Origin: Daldinia sp. FL1419
Taxonomy: Eukaryota > Ascomycota > Sordariomycetes > Xylariales > Hypoxylaceae
Direction: 5' to 3'
Assembly (NCBI GenBank): GCA_025201765.1
Contig: MU623415.1
Coordinates: forward strand, 1-64,000
Length of the DNA: 64,000 nt
Shown: piece by piece, positions 9,750-19,659 of the stretch
Numbering within the stretch: the stretch's first letter is position 1
Layout of the letters: the number at the start of each line of letters is the position of its first letter
Notes under the pieces: model-generated
Seen by the model: only the letters and a program-made list of their open reading frames with translations
Told to the model about the DNA's origin: nothing
Database searches by the model: none
Program-made: the position numbers and the translations under genes

Positions 9750-11271
9750 GATGGGCTTTTTATAGGGGATTATTTTATACGCTACTGTTATTGTAGTGCT
9801 GTAGGAGCTAAGAACACGTAAAGCAAAAACAATGTCATGGGACGAAGGGACGTAATGGATGCCACGCGCAGGGGCGCTGGTAGTGTGAGTATCTCGGTGA
9901 AGATGGATTAGAGATGGAGAGAGGCGGAAGCTGAAAGAATGGGAAAACCGGATTTATAAATTCTACCTTTTTTAGAGCGTATGAATCATTGTCATGTCAA
10001 AAATCCTAGCAGCTTACTTTATTTTGGTCTTATATGAGGGAGTCATCGAAAGCGATGCCGTTTTTGATGCCATACCCCCCGCCCCGGTTGCCTCCGGTTC
10101 CCCCGGGGTTTAAGGCGTGTAAGACGATTGGCTAGACGATGGTGTCAAGGTGAGTCACCAGATCCCATTACTTCCCTAAGCCAAATCAGTAATACCAATA
10201 ATGGATGGCACAGCCTACTAACCTAGTTACAAGGCAGAACCGCTTTGTCTTATTCAGTAGTTGTTGTGGAATAAATGGTAGGGGGTCTAATAAGTCTAGG
10301 CAGGAGAGGTCTCAAAAGCCGTCAGATGAGCAACGTATTAGGTGTATGGCGTCACTTATTTATTGGTCTGCTCTCGGCTTCTTAGCGTCAAAACGGCTGT
10401 AACAAAGCGAGTTCACGCGCATACAAGACGGGAAGTTGCAGTGGTAGATAGCAGGAATTCAGCGATAACGCACGGTTTCGTAGGCACCCAAGGTAAATCT
10501 CATAGGCAGCAGAGCACTAAAAATTGTTCCCTGGCCTGCCTGGCCTGACCGCTCAAATGCACAGGCCAATTAATAGGGGTACTTTTAATGCATCCCTTCT
10601 GTAAGTCCATAATAATTTCTATAATTACATGTCGAGTTAGCGGCAAGATAAGATCCGAGTAAGTCAATCTTGGTGGGGCCAGCTGTCGCGTCATCTGAAG
10701 TAAGATCCACCCAATAGTTACAACAGTTACATTAAGGAGTTACAACATCGTACATGAACCTTTTCTCTTTTATGCTTATTTAGCAAAACTTATTTTCCAT
10801 CTTAACAAAGTCAACCGAGTCAAGGCCCAAGTAACGCGTCGCAATATCGCGATAAAATAGAATTATTATTCGTTTTCTTCGGATACTGCTTACATATTGA
10901 ATAGTACTTGTCGTTCCCGAGGTCGAGACACACGAAATGCGTGTAATTCGTATGCATATCCTCGGTACATGAGAGCGACGATCTCGACCGACTTGTCACA
11001 TTTTTAATAACAAATCCATAAATTCCTGTACCACGGCATCCACAAGTTTCTGCACGTACATTGCTATTCTTCATTGGATCGTTGCCCCTAAGATCTCCGT
11101 GAATTTCAACTCATGTCGAATTCATCCGGTTTTTCAATGCAAAGACATCATTCGTTTACGTCTCTTTCTCGCTCGATAACTTTGTCCTCTATCTCGTATA
11201 CTCTCCGTCCTGATTGAATAAAGAAAACCACAGATATTTATCAACATCATCTATTAAACAGATCAAAAAAA
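9750..11271. other. Intergenic, mostly featureless
   Basis: About 1.5 kb between the divergent hypothetical gene and the Mpv17-family gene. A minus-strand ORF at 10820-11074 has six cysteines and an N-glycosylation-like NVT, but no signal peptide or clear partner exon. I leave it unannotated. The stretch 11140-11270 is CT-rich and precedes the Mpv17 ATG, as fungal promoters often are. Confidence 0.5.
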
Positions 11272-11871
11272 ATGCCTTCTCCAATGACTAAAGCCACGCT
11301 GGCCGCGGCCGGTTTATCCAGCGCATCCAACATCCTCGCGCAATTCCTTGAAGCGTACCGAGACGGTCGCCCCTTTGTTTTCGACTTTGCCAATTTTCTC
11401 CGCTTCGTTACCGTCACCTTTATTACTGCACCGCCGAATTATATGTGGCAGCAGCTCCTGGAGCGCAGCTTTCCTGCATATGAGCGAAAGGCATCTATCG
11501 GCGATATCGAAAAACAGGGCGTAGATGGCGAGGACGTGCGAGCGCGAGGGAATGTAGATGACCAGAAGCCCAAGTTGAACCTGCGAAACACGCTCACCAA
11601 GTGGTTCATCGACTGTATCACCCTCGGCGCGATTTTCAACACGGTCGCTTTCTTCATACTGATGGGTGTCCTGAAGTACCAGTCCCTAGGCCAAATCATG
11701 CAAAATATCCGAACGGAGACGATTCCTGTCATCGTAGCCGGATATAAGATCTGGCCGTTCGCATCCATCATCAGCTTCAGTTGCGTGCCGGTGGAGCGAC
11801 GGATCGTCTTCCTCAATTTTGTGGGACTGTTGTGGGGGATTTACATGAGTCTCGTCGCCTCCAGAGTTTAG
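11272..11871 (+). CDS. Mpv17/PMP22-family membrane protein
   Basis: Single exon, 199 residues. The family (Mpv17, Sym1, PMP22/PXMP2) consists of four-helix membrane proteins of the inner mitochondrial or peroxisomal membrane, some forming channels. The N-terminal segment MTKATLAAAGLSSASNILAQ corresponds to the conserved 'P..T....G.l...GD..aQ' start. Residues about 45-65 carry the G/P-rich second helix. The diagnostic C-terminal block is present: YKIWPFASIISFSCVPVERR followed by GLLWGIYMSLVASRV (about 158-199). A variable, charged loop lies at 70-110. The ATG at 11272 sits after an A-rich leader. Whether it is peroxisomal or mitochondrial cannot be told from the sequence. Confidence 0.9.
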   Translation: MPSPMTKATLAAAGLSSASNILAQFLEAYRDGRPFVFDFANFLRFVTVTFITAPPNYMWQQLLERSFPAYERKASIGDIEKQGVDGEDVRARGNVDDQKPKLNLRNTLTKWFIDCITLGAIFNTVAFFILMGVLKYQSLGQIMQNIRTETIPVIVAGYKIWPFASIISFSCVPVERRIVFLNFVGLLWGIYMSLVASRV

Positions 11872-12824
11872 AGGCGTTGATCACGATCGACACATCGACA
11901 TCAACATGAGTTGCATGATGTGCACGCGAGAGTGTAACCGTGTACATTGATCAGTGCGCGCATATTCCGGCGGCACGGTTGGGATTATCACGGGTATTGG
12001 TGGACCCTTTTTTGTATATATCGTATTCAGGCATACCAATTCACGCCCTCCGAAAACAATTCTCGTTCCGGTTTTACGTCCCAACGCGCATAGCTTCTGC
12101 CAGTGCTCGTGGAACGGTATTCGAAGCCCGGAAACGCGGGTTGTAATAGGAGCCATCGTTTAACCCAATACTGTTGAAATCCAACTCAAGATACGGCAGA
12201 TCGGGGAGGTGATGCGGAAAGAAACCGCAAGTCCCTATCACTCCAGATAAATAGCCTCGCTCGTTAGATCACCTCCACGACAACGTCATTCCGGGGTATA
12301 TGCTGTCCTCTATACTAACGTTGTGGATTTATAGGATACATGTTTTGCACGACGTTGACTATCATCACCATCATCATCATCATCATCTACCAAGGTGTCG
12401 CGTTTCGTACTGTGGAGGATAAGATATCTGTTATATTGTGGAAGAGCCATGTGGTCGGTTTATACAAACGGTGCGACCAAATAAGCAATGCGCAGTGTTT
12501 CCAATTGCAAGTCTTTTCTACTGTAAAATGCGATAATAATCAAGGCGAAGAAGCACTTGTTAACGGTATCCGACCAAAATTTTGGTTATACCTACTCCGT
12601 TAGGTATCCAACTCCCCAGGTGACTGACTGTAGGTGCTTATACCGTTGCGATTTCACTAGAAATATCATTGCTATTAGATTAAAGGAAACCCAGCCGAAG
12701 GGTATTAAAATCGCCGCCTGCTTCAAGATACCATCCTATAACTTACTATAGCGGGTATTCGAAAGCTTTGGAATAATACCGAGCAATACTACCTCGCAAG
12801 TATCTTACATCTAATACGGAGGAA
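11872..12824. other. Intergenic between convergent genes
   Basis: About 950 bases. It includes a short ATC microsatellite at 12361-12390. Small ORFs on both strands show no recognisable similarity and no consistent codon pattern. It serves as 3' flank for both neighbours. Confidence 0.5.
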
Positions 12825-13769
12825 TCACAGGAAGCATTTCGTTCGAAGAAATCCAACCATATCGTCCATCTCACGCGGGTGTACGGGCCAGTCATTCTGT
12901 CCCTCGTAAACTCCCCACGTGACGTTAAAGCCCATCAGCATGAGGGTCTTTCGGGCAGCTCTCCCATGGTCTAACCTAGCATTATCCACGGCTCCGTGGC
13001 CGAGGAATACCGGCGGAGGAACCACCGCGTTGCCCTCGGCAATGCCGCAAAGTCCAGCGGGGCCTAGCCGTGCGTCAAAATTCTCGACTACTCGGTCGAT
13101 TAGCGTGTTTCCCGCAAGGACAAACTCACCAGTCGGCGCAAAGGGGTTTATTTCCGGCTGCTTAGGAGCCTGTTTGGGTAGCGGCCTTCTGTTTTTGACT
13201 CGAAACCTGCCTTCGCTGTCGTCCTCGGTATACATCTCGGGCCGGAGAAGACGGTCGACGCCAGGCTGGAACGGAACCCATCCGCCCAGTCCCACGAACG
13301 CCTTTAGAGGAAAACGGGACGTGAGAAGGCAGAAAAGGGCCACGGCACTACCGTGACTGTGACCACCCAGGATGATATTTTCGCAGGGAGTTCTCTGGCT
13401 TTCGTTGTGGATTAGTTGGAATATTTCATCGCGGGACTCTACGAACCCTTTTATCTGGGCTTCCATGTCGAGGAAGCAGTCGTTTACGGATGTGACGTCG
13501 AACCATTGCGTTAGCTTGGCGTGCTTCATCATGGTGGACTCACGACGCTTCGCGGTGGGAAATATGAACCGTGTACTAGGGAATAGTTCCGGTAGAGTCT
13601 TGCCGTCGGAGGTGACGGCAGTCCTGGTTAGTTCTTCCCCGAAACTTTGCCCACTGAACCCGAAGCCGTGGAGGAGAATCATACTGTGTGTATGGGGTGA
13701 CGTAGGCTCAACTATGAAGGGTTCCTCATAGGTGGCATTGGTCTGGGAACTTGATCCCGTTGACTCCAT
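12825..13769 (-). CDS. Alpha/beta hydrolase, acyl-protein thioesterase / carboxylesterase type
   Basis: Single exon, 314 residues. The fold and order match the phospholipase/carboxylesterase (APT1-like) family, which hydrolyses thioester or ester bonds: ILLHGFGFSGQSF (32-44, oxyanion hole), FIFPTAKRR, QWFDV (about 89-93), nucleophile elbow GGHSHGS with Ser138, GLGGWVPF (about 160-167), acid FLGHGAVDNA with Asp262, and base WPVHPRE with His297. The elbow is GHSHG rather than the GFSQG of APT1, and there is an insertion of about 50 residues at 180-230. The protein is therefore a diverged fungal member, and the substrate is unknown. No signal peptide, so probably cytosolic. Confidence 0.9.
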   Translation of the reverse strand: MESTGSSSQTNATYEEPFIVEPTSPHTHSMILLHGFGFSGQSFGEELTRTAVTSDGKTLPELFPSTRFIFPTAKRRESTMMKHAKLTQWFDVTSVNDCFLDMEAQIKGFVESRDEIFQLIHNESQRTPCENIILGGHSHGSAVALFCLLTSRFPLKAFVGLGGWVPFQPGVDRLLRPEMYTEDDSEGRFRVKNRRPLPKQAPKQPEINPFAPTGEFVLAGNTLIDRVVENFDARLGPAGLCGIAEGNAVVPPPVFLGHGAVDNARLDHGRAARKTLMLMGFNVTWGVYEGQNDWPVHPREMDDMVGFLRTKCFL

Positions 13770-14625
13770 GATGTTTCAAGTCGATGCTTATTTTTCTTTC
13801 TTGCAAAGTGTGTACGAGTCTTTGAACGAGGTAGGCTGTACGCCTTTTTTAATTCATCGTTGTTCATGTCATACAATTAAGTACCTACCTAATTATGCAT
13901 ATTTGTACTCCGTCTATTGATCGATGTTGTGTGAAAATAATAAAGAAGTTGCTCGGTTGGAATACGCCTATTCGCGAACTTGAATTAAGTATTTTCCCTA
14001 TGTCTTTATAAAAACAACTTCTTGGTTTTAATCATTCCGTTTAATGATTAATTACTAAGTCAACTATGTAAAATAACTCGAAGATAGTAATTACACAGCG
14101 CGTAAGAGTCGCAAAGTAGTGCATCACATTGTTGTAAAGTTGTAAGCAGCCAACTCTAATCTCCCCTGCTGTATAAGTCTTCCCCCCTGATAAAGTCACA
14201 TATACGGAAGAAGAAAAAGAAAACCTCAAATTCACTTGAAATAAATTACTTTTAGATATTTAAAATCTAGGCAAGTATATCAATTTTGAACGGTAATATG
14301 AATTTTTCGCTTGCCGGAGAGGTAAATAACAGCGGTGCCGAAGTCGTATCCGCCGTCTTGGGAACCCATTTAGCGTATACTAGCCGTACAACCAATGCCT
14401 TGGCCTCTAATACGTTATATTGGGTAAACACGTGTCCGTATCCGTATCCGCACGGGGTGCAGTTAATGTAATGGCCGGTCGGGTCGGGTTTAACAACATG
14501 GCCACTCATAGAGTTGGTCGTATCACACAACACGGATCATTTTCATAGTTGACGTGGTTTGTTTAGGTGTTTATTGAAATCTACCAACTATCTGGGTTTC
14601 TTGATCAATTCTCGAGTATTTTACC
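13770..14625. other. Intergenic, divergent promoters
   Basis: About 850 bases between the minus-strand esterase and the plus-strand acetyltransferase. Opposing short ORFs at 14267-14533 and 14286-14471 mirror each other and are judged spurious. No other element seen. Confidence 0.5.
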
Positions 14626-15436
14626 ATGGTGCCCAAAGTCGACGAAAGCGAGAACCTCGCTCGCATGGAGCGCGGTGAGCTTTACTACGCCTTCACTCCG
14701 CAACTGATAGCCGAGCGCCAACGATGCTCACGTGCTGTCAATCGGCTCAATACCGCTGGGGATCTAAGCCGTCGTGAGATTGCAGAATATTGGAAAGAGT
14801 GAGCGATCCCAGAACCCCTCATCTTGACGGCTCGAGCAACACGTTGACTTTTCGGGTAGAATTACCAAGGATGATCGCCCTCTTCCCCCTCCCGCGGCAA
14901 CAGATGAAGAAGAGGATGCAATCCTTCACGAGTACCCCTGGATTGAACGACCCATTAGGATGGACTACGGGACCAACGTTAAAGTCGGCAGCAATGTTTT
15001 TATAAACGTTAACTGCACTATCATCGACACTTGCACCGTGTACATCGGCTCACGAACCCTAGTCGGCCCAAACGTGTCCTTCTTCAGCGGAACGCATCCC
15101 CTAGATCCGGACCTGCGCAACGGCACCAACGGGCCAGAACTCGGTAAGCCGATTACTATCGGGAGTGACTGCTGGATAGCCGGGAATGTGATAATACTCC
15201 CCGGAGTCACGGTCGGCGACGGATGCACGATTGGAGCTGGAAGTGTCGTGACCAAGGTAAGCCTACCGTAATTAGCTTGTAGACCGTCTGATCGTTAATG
15301 AATCTCGGCCCCTCAGGATGTTCCCGCTTATCATTGCGTGGCTGGAAACCCTGCTAAAATACTTCGCAAGATCGAGCGAAAGTTTAAAGCAGAGCAGGAC
15401 GCTTTGAAAGCCAAGACGGAGACGCCCGAGTCATGA
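14626..15436 (+). CDS. Sugar O-acetyltransferase (maltose/galactoside acetyltransferase family)
   Basis: Three exons, 14626-14798, 14860-15256 and 15317-15436, with introns of 61 and 60 bp; 229 residues. It transfers acetyl from acetyl-CoA to a sugar hydroxyl. The N-terminal Mac domain (about 8-65: MERGELYYAFTPQLIAERQR, LNTAGDLSRREIAEYWKE) is followed by the left-handed beta-helix of hexapeptide repeats (about 90-190). The catalytic-site segment FFSGTHPLDPDLR (His expected as base) and the IGSDCWIAGNVIILPGVTVGDG coil are intact, as is the closing VAGNPAKILRKI. Both splice junctions restore conserved sequence, so the model is well supported. The substrate is not predictable. Confidence 0.95.
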
Positions 15437-15592
15437 ACCTGGAAATGGCAATGGGACCCCATAGGTTAGAATATACCGATTTTTCGTATGGCTCGTAATC
15501 CTCGGTCTAGGAGGTGCAATCGAGCAGTAAGATTTCTACCCATTCATGGGTAGGACTCGAATATATTATAGAAGTTGGTCCCTTCTAGACTC

Positions 15593-16900
15593 TCAGAGAC
15601 TTATATGAGTTTTTGGCCATTGAAGGTGGGCTAGAAATCCGGGTTGGTCGCTGAATCGTCTCTCAATGTCTTCGAGGACCGGTTTCGCCCATCCTTTCAC
15701 GAACCAGTGAATCCGCTCGGTGACATTCATGAATACCAAGAAATGCGCCAAAAGAACCAAAGAATGAGCATCGAAGGATTCTACATCCTTGGTAATCGTG
15801 TCGTCGAGCATGCAAGACCACCATATTACCATGCCAGGTTCAATGTATGAACCGGCGTATGCTAAGAGTTTAGTGCATGTTTCTAGGCCGTCGACGGCAC
15901 GATCGTAGTGCTGCGTCTTAGATAGGGATAATTCCCCCCTGGGATAGTGATTGTAAAGAAGATAAGACGGGAAATGTATCTGGTGGAAGTAAAGTATGTT
16001 CTAAAGGTGGAACCCTGCTGCAAGGTTACTTTATGAGATGATACATAAATAAGAAATGTAGTCCAAATACCTTTTCTCTTCTGCATCTGGCACCCATATG
16101 CCATGAACGACAGGTACAAGTTCAGTTTTCGCTATTAGATGCATGAACGGTTCAAGAGTTACCCGCAACCCCCAAACAACCGTAAAAAGTTCCAATAAGT
16201 TATGAACGGGGTTCTCAAGCCTCGAATCGCCCGTTCTCAACGGCAGCGAATAGACATAAACTATCACAATCGTAGCAAAGCAAAACGCAGCCCGCTAATT
16301 ATTATACGTGATACGGGGCAGTATGGCTCTGAACCCATAGACCGGCCGTTGGCTCGGGTTCAGATAGGCTTTACCTATGAATAGCTGAGAGGGCGAGAAC
16401 GCCATGTCTGACAAAGTCGTATTGATACCCGACTTGGGGTAAGACGACTTTCCAGATGTGGCGGCGATCTAGAGTGAATCAGCCGTGAAAGTGCAGTAAT
16501 GGTGCAATAGTTCAAATTCGCGATATTCGTCTAGCCCCGACGGGGTTGATATTGTGGAGCTGGGGTTGTTTAAGATGCCGAGATTGGTGAAGGTTGTAGG
16601 CGAGTCCGTGCCTTGAAAGCTAGTTGTATCATCTGGTGATTGAGAAGATAAGATGCCGTTTATAGGCAAACGAATGGGAGCAAGTACGGGAGCAGTAGCA
16701 AGTTTAGGAGGCGTAAAGCTGCAGCTAGCACCGTACCGTACACAATTAGTACGCACTAGGTAGAATATTAACTAGAGTGTATGAGCAGAGACTTATGTAC
16801 CTAGGTAGGTAAGTAGCTATTAGATGTGTACCTTGATCTTCCTCTGCTTACAGATTACGCAGCCGTTCTAAGACTCCAGGTAGCTTCGTCTTGGAGCCAT
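15593..16900 (-). pseudogene. Decayed Zn2Cys6 transcription factor
   Basis: Fragments of a fungal zinc-cluster regulator (sterol-uptake-control-like class) lie in order on the minus strand but in different frames. The N-terminus starts at 16900 and reads MAPRRSYLES, then a TAG at 16868-16870, then NGCVICKQRKIK, the first half of the zinc cluster. NCVRYGASCSF follows at about 16745. LLHHYCTFTADSL ends in a stop at 16469. RHIWKVVLPQVGYQYDFVRH is in another frame (about 16380-16460). ENPVHNLLELFTVVWGLR (16031-16267) is next, and the C-terminal RIHWFVKGWAKPVLEDIERR ends at 15593. At least two stops and two frameshifts rule out a functional product, and the cysteine-rich middle of the zinc cluster is also lost at the putative first intron. 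Confidence 0.85.
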
Positions 16901-17594
16901 TCTAAGGTACCGAGCACGATAGTTAGTGTAATTATACGCAGGTGAAGATGAAGAATAGAAGATTAAACAATGTAATGGTTAATAACTTACCGTACAGCTT
17001 GGTCAAAATACGAGCTATGCCAAATGTAACTTGGGGAAAGCTCTTGATTGGTTGGTAATTTGTCTACTAAATCAAAAGAACACCTCTGATTGGATACTAT
17101 TCACGTAGCACCCGAGGAGTCCGAGCTGTGCCCCCGGCTCATCTTGCAGCTAGGCAGATCACTACTTAGATCCGCCTCCCGAACTAATGACAAGTGTATA
17201 TCCAAGATATAAGATCCGTCGTTCTAGTAAGTATAATCAATAAATATGCAGCTCACTGACTCTTTTCTCAAGGAACCGGATTCTTGTTATGCTCGCCACA
17301 CTTGCATGGTCTAAACCAGGTTAGGTAGTTGAGGTAGTTGAGATAGTTGCAAAGAAAAATCCGAAATAATAAGAAGAGAATAAGAAGACCGCAATGGGAA
17401 GATTATATAAATTAGCTCTACCACAATAAACATATTCTACTTCCGGGAACATATCTCTGTCTACCTTCAAATTATAAAGTCGATCGTTTAGTGTCTCCTC
17501 TTAGCCGCGTTAAATCTCTATAATTGGATTTCACGGCATTTATCTTCAGGTATCGAGGCCAGTAGCTCTAGGCGATAATATCACATCATCTTCA
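16901..17594. other. Intergenic, 5' flanks of the dead regulator and the RTA1 gene
   Basis: About 690 bases with the presumed former promoter of the regulator and the promoter of the RTA1-family gene. A GTACCTAGGTAGGTAAGTA motif lies nearby at 16798-16816, inside the pseudogene's former intron. Nothing else found. Confidence 0.5.
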
Positions 17595-18618
17595 ATGGCT
17601 ACCTGCGTTCCCCATTGGCGAGATGCGCCATGGGCGTTTTACCGATATGAGCCTTCCGTCGCGTCGGCAGCTGTTTTCAGTGTGCTCTTCGGTATCACCT
17701 TTATCATCCACACCGCCCAAATGTGTATAACGAGAAGCTGGTATCTCCTTGCGCTCGTCGTCGGATGTATATGTACGCATTCCTTGCGCCTTTGCGATCT
17801 TCTTTATTCTCTAACAACTAATCATAGGCGAATGTGTTGGCTATATTGGCCGGATTTTAAGCAGTCAAGAAGACCCCGGATGCTGGACTCTTGGTCCCTA
17901 CGTCATTCAGAGCCTGCTCATTCTCATCGGGCCGACGTTTATGGCTGCATCTATCTATATGATTCTTGGTCGAATAATTGAGTTGACGGAGGGGGATTCC
18001 TATGCCCTCATCCGACGACGGTGGCTTACCAAAGTGTTCGTTGCTGGGGATGTCGTCTCACTACTCTTTCAATCATCCGGTACGATAACTTAATTCTGGT
18101 TCTTTTGAAAAGCATGAATTGCTGACCGTATTGGTATAGGGGGTGGTTTGATGGCTACAGGTAGTAGTGATTCCATCAACATCGGCAAAAGCTTGGTCAT
18201 AATTGGCCTCTTCGTCCAGCTCATTTTCTTCGGAGCCTTCGTTATTCTCGCAAGTGTTTTCCATTATCGCATGAATAAACTGCCGACCTTCGAAGCCAGT
18301 CTGCCTAACGTTCGCTGGCGTGACTACCTAATTACGCTATACCTAGCTGGCGTTATGATTTGGGTGCGAAGCTTGTTTCGGGTTATAGAGTATCTACAAG
18401 GCAACAATGGAAGCCTGTCTAGATCAGAGGTATATCTATACGTCTTCGATGCCGCATTGATTCTGATCGCAATGGTCTGGATGAACTGGTATCATCCGAG
18501 CGAGATTGGCCTCCTGCTTCGCGGACAGGAACGCAAAAGAAACGGGATGGAGGTGATTATTGGAAGACTTATCAGAATAGGGGAGAGTCGCGGGAGTTCA
18601 CGCTCCGTTGAGAAGTGA
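17595..18618 (+). CDS. RTA1-family lipid-translocating exporter-like membrane protein
   Basis: Three exons, 17595-17772, 17828-18079 and 18140-18618, with 55- and 60-bp introns; 302 residues. RTA1 family members (Rta1, Rsb1) are seven-helix fungal plasma-membrane proteins linked to lipid export and resistance to toxic lipophiles. Typical motifs: Y-x-P-S-x-A-A-A-x-F (YEPSVASAAVF, 18-28), CEVGY-type CECVGYIGRI at the first junction, QSLLILIGPTFMAASIYMILGRII, the FVAGDVVSLLFQSSGGGLMA block, and near the end SLFRVIEYLQG with WMNWYHPSEI. All junctions restore family sequence. It is the only intact gene between two pseudogenes, so it may be the survivor of a former cluster. Confidence 0.94.
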
Positions 18619-18746
18619 AATCTAAGGAAGAAATAATTAATATAGTTTGAGCACCCCAGAATCGTAGGTACTTCTCAAGTATCTCTGAGACCGCATTCAG
18701 CAATACTAAATCTAGCACGTTCTATGTTCCAGCTATGAGGTCTTAA

Positions 18747-19333
18747 TTAAGACAGATGCATTACTTCATATAGAGCCTTCCCGGTGAACGTTTCTCCGAT
18801 CTCAAATCCACCAGTCGCTGGGCCAATGTATCACTGGTAAGTGTGAAAGTCTGCCAATAGTAACTGTGTGGTGACGTTGGCGATAAAAATACCCTGCTCG
18901 CCCATATCGAATGAGATGGTAATACCTTCTGGCGGGCCGGGGGTAGGCTTTGGGGGATATTCGCTGTTAGTACCCCATGGGATGACCGTCGCTGAAGTAT
19001 TCGTGCAGCTCATGTAAACATCCTCGCCGTCCTTGGGAACGTATCCTGACCGATGGTGACCTCCACCTGATGCTTTAAGATCGAACCAGACCAAAGAATA
19101 GGGGCCGACGCGGGTACGTCCCCAGTACCACAAGTCCAGTTTTTGTCGCAATATCCGTTGCCAGTGAACTGCACACGCTCTCCCCCTATAGTTAAATCCA
19201 GCATGGCATCGGCGTCGGGAATCGCATTAGCCCATCCCAAGCCGGGAGACACTTGTTCCGTTATCCCGTATCTTACGCATCGAATGCACCTAGAGCAGGC
19301 ACTGTGTAGCCTCGTATCGATCAGACTCGACAT
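18747..19333 (-). pseudogene. 5'-truncated CrtC/Diels-Alderase-like (lipocalin-fold) pseudogene
   Basis: The C-terminal half of a fungal hydroxyneurosporene-synthase-like protein, a family that includes secondary-metabolite Diels-Alderases. QVSPGLGWANAIPDAD and FTGNGYCDKNW are in one frame (to about 19130); LWYWGRTRVGPYSLVWFDLK continues in another (18831-19151), with about ten residues missing at the switch. A TGA at 18831 then interrupts TYQ|YIGPATGGFEIGETFTG, which is in the same frame and continues to a TAA at 18747. A TGA where the family usually has Arg is what a CGA-to-TGA (RIP-type) change would give. The N-terminal half is absent; only 330 bases separate it from the NLR gene. Not functional. 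Confidence 0.78.
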
Positions 19334-19659
19334 TGTGGGTTTCCGAGGCTGTCTAGCTGTAAAGAATCTCTAGTACCTCGCATGAGTGCTACGAGGAACC
19401 CGAGATTAGATTCTGATTAGTTGAGCGCCTCGGCATCCAAGGAACTCAGGGGCTTCCGACTTTTCAGATAATATTAAGCACCGAGTTATACCGTCTTATT
19501 ATTTTGCCGCTAAAAGCCATGTAGGAAATTTTATAACTAAGATTTATAATTTTGTATCACAAGATAACCTCCAGCTCCGATTTCTAGCTTGGCGATGGGT
19601 TCGGCCTTCTGTCGCGCCCACCAATATAATGCAATCTTTTCAAGTACCCACGTCCGTGT

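Noticed and set aside
10820..11074. Minus-strand ORF of 84 codons with six cysteines (near CGCRG and HFVCLDL)
   Set aside because: No signal peptide, no clear splice partner and no known family. It may be part of a spliced secreted protein, but I could not support a gene model.
15441..15600. Possible further exon of the sugar acetyltransferase
   Set aside because: The three-exon model ends with the family's usual C-terminus and a stop at 15436; sequence beyond is not conserved.
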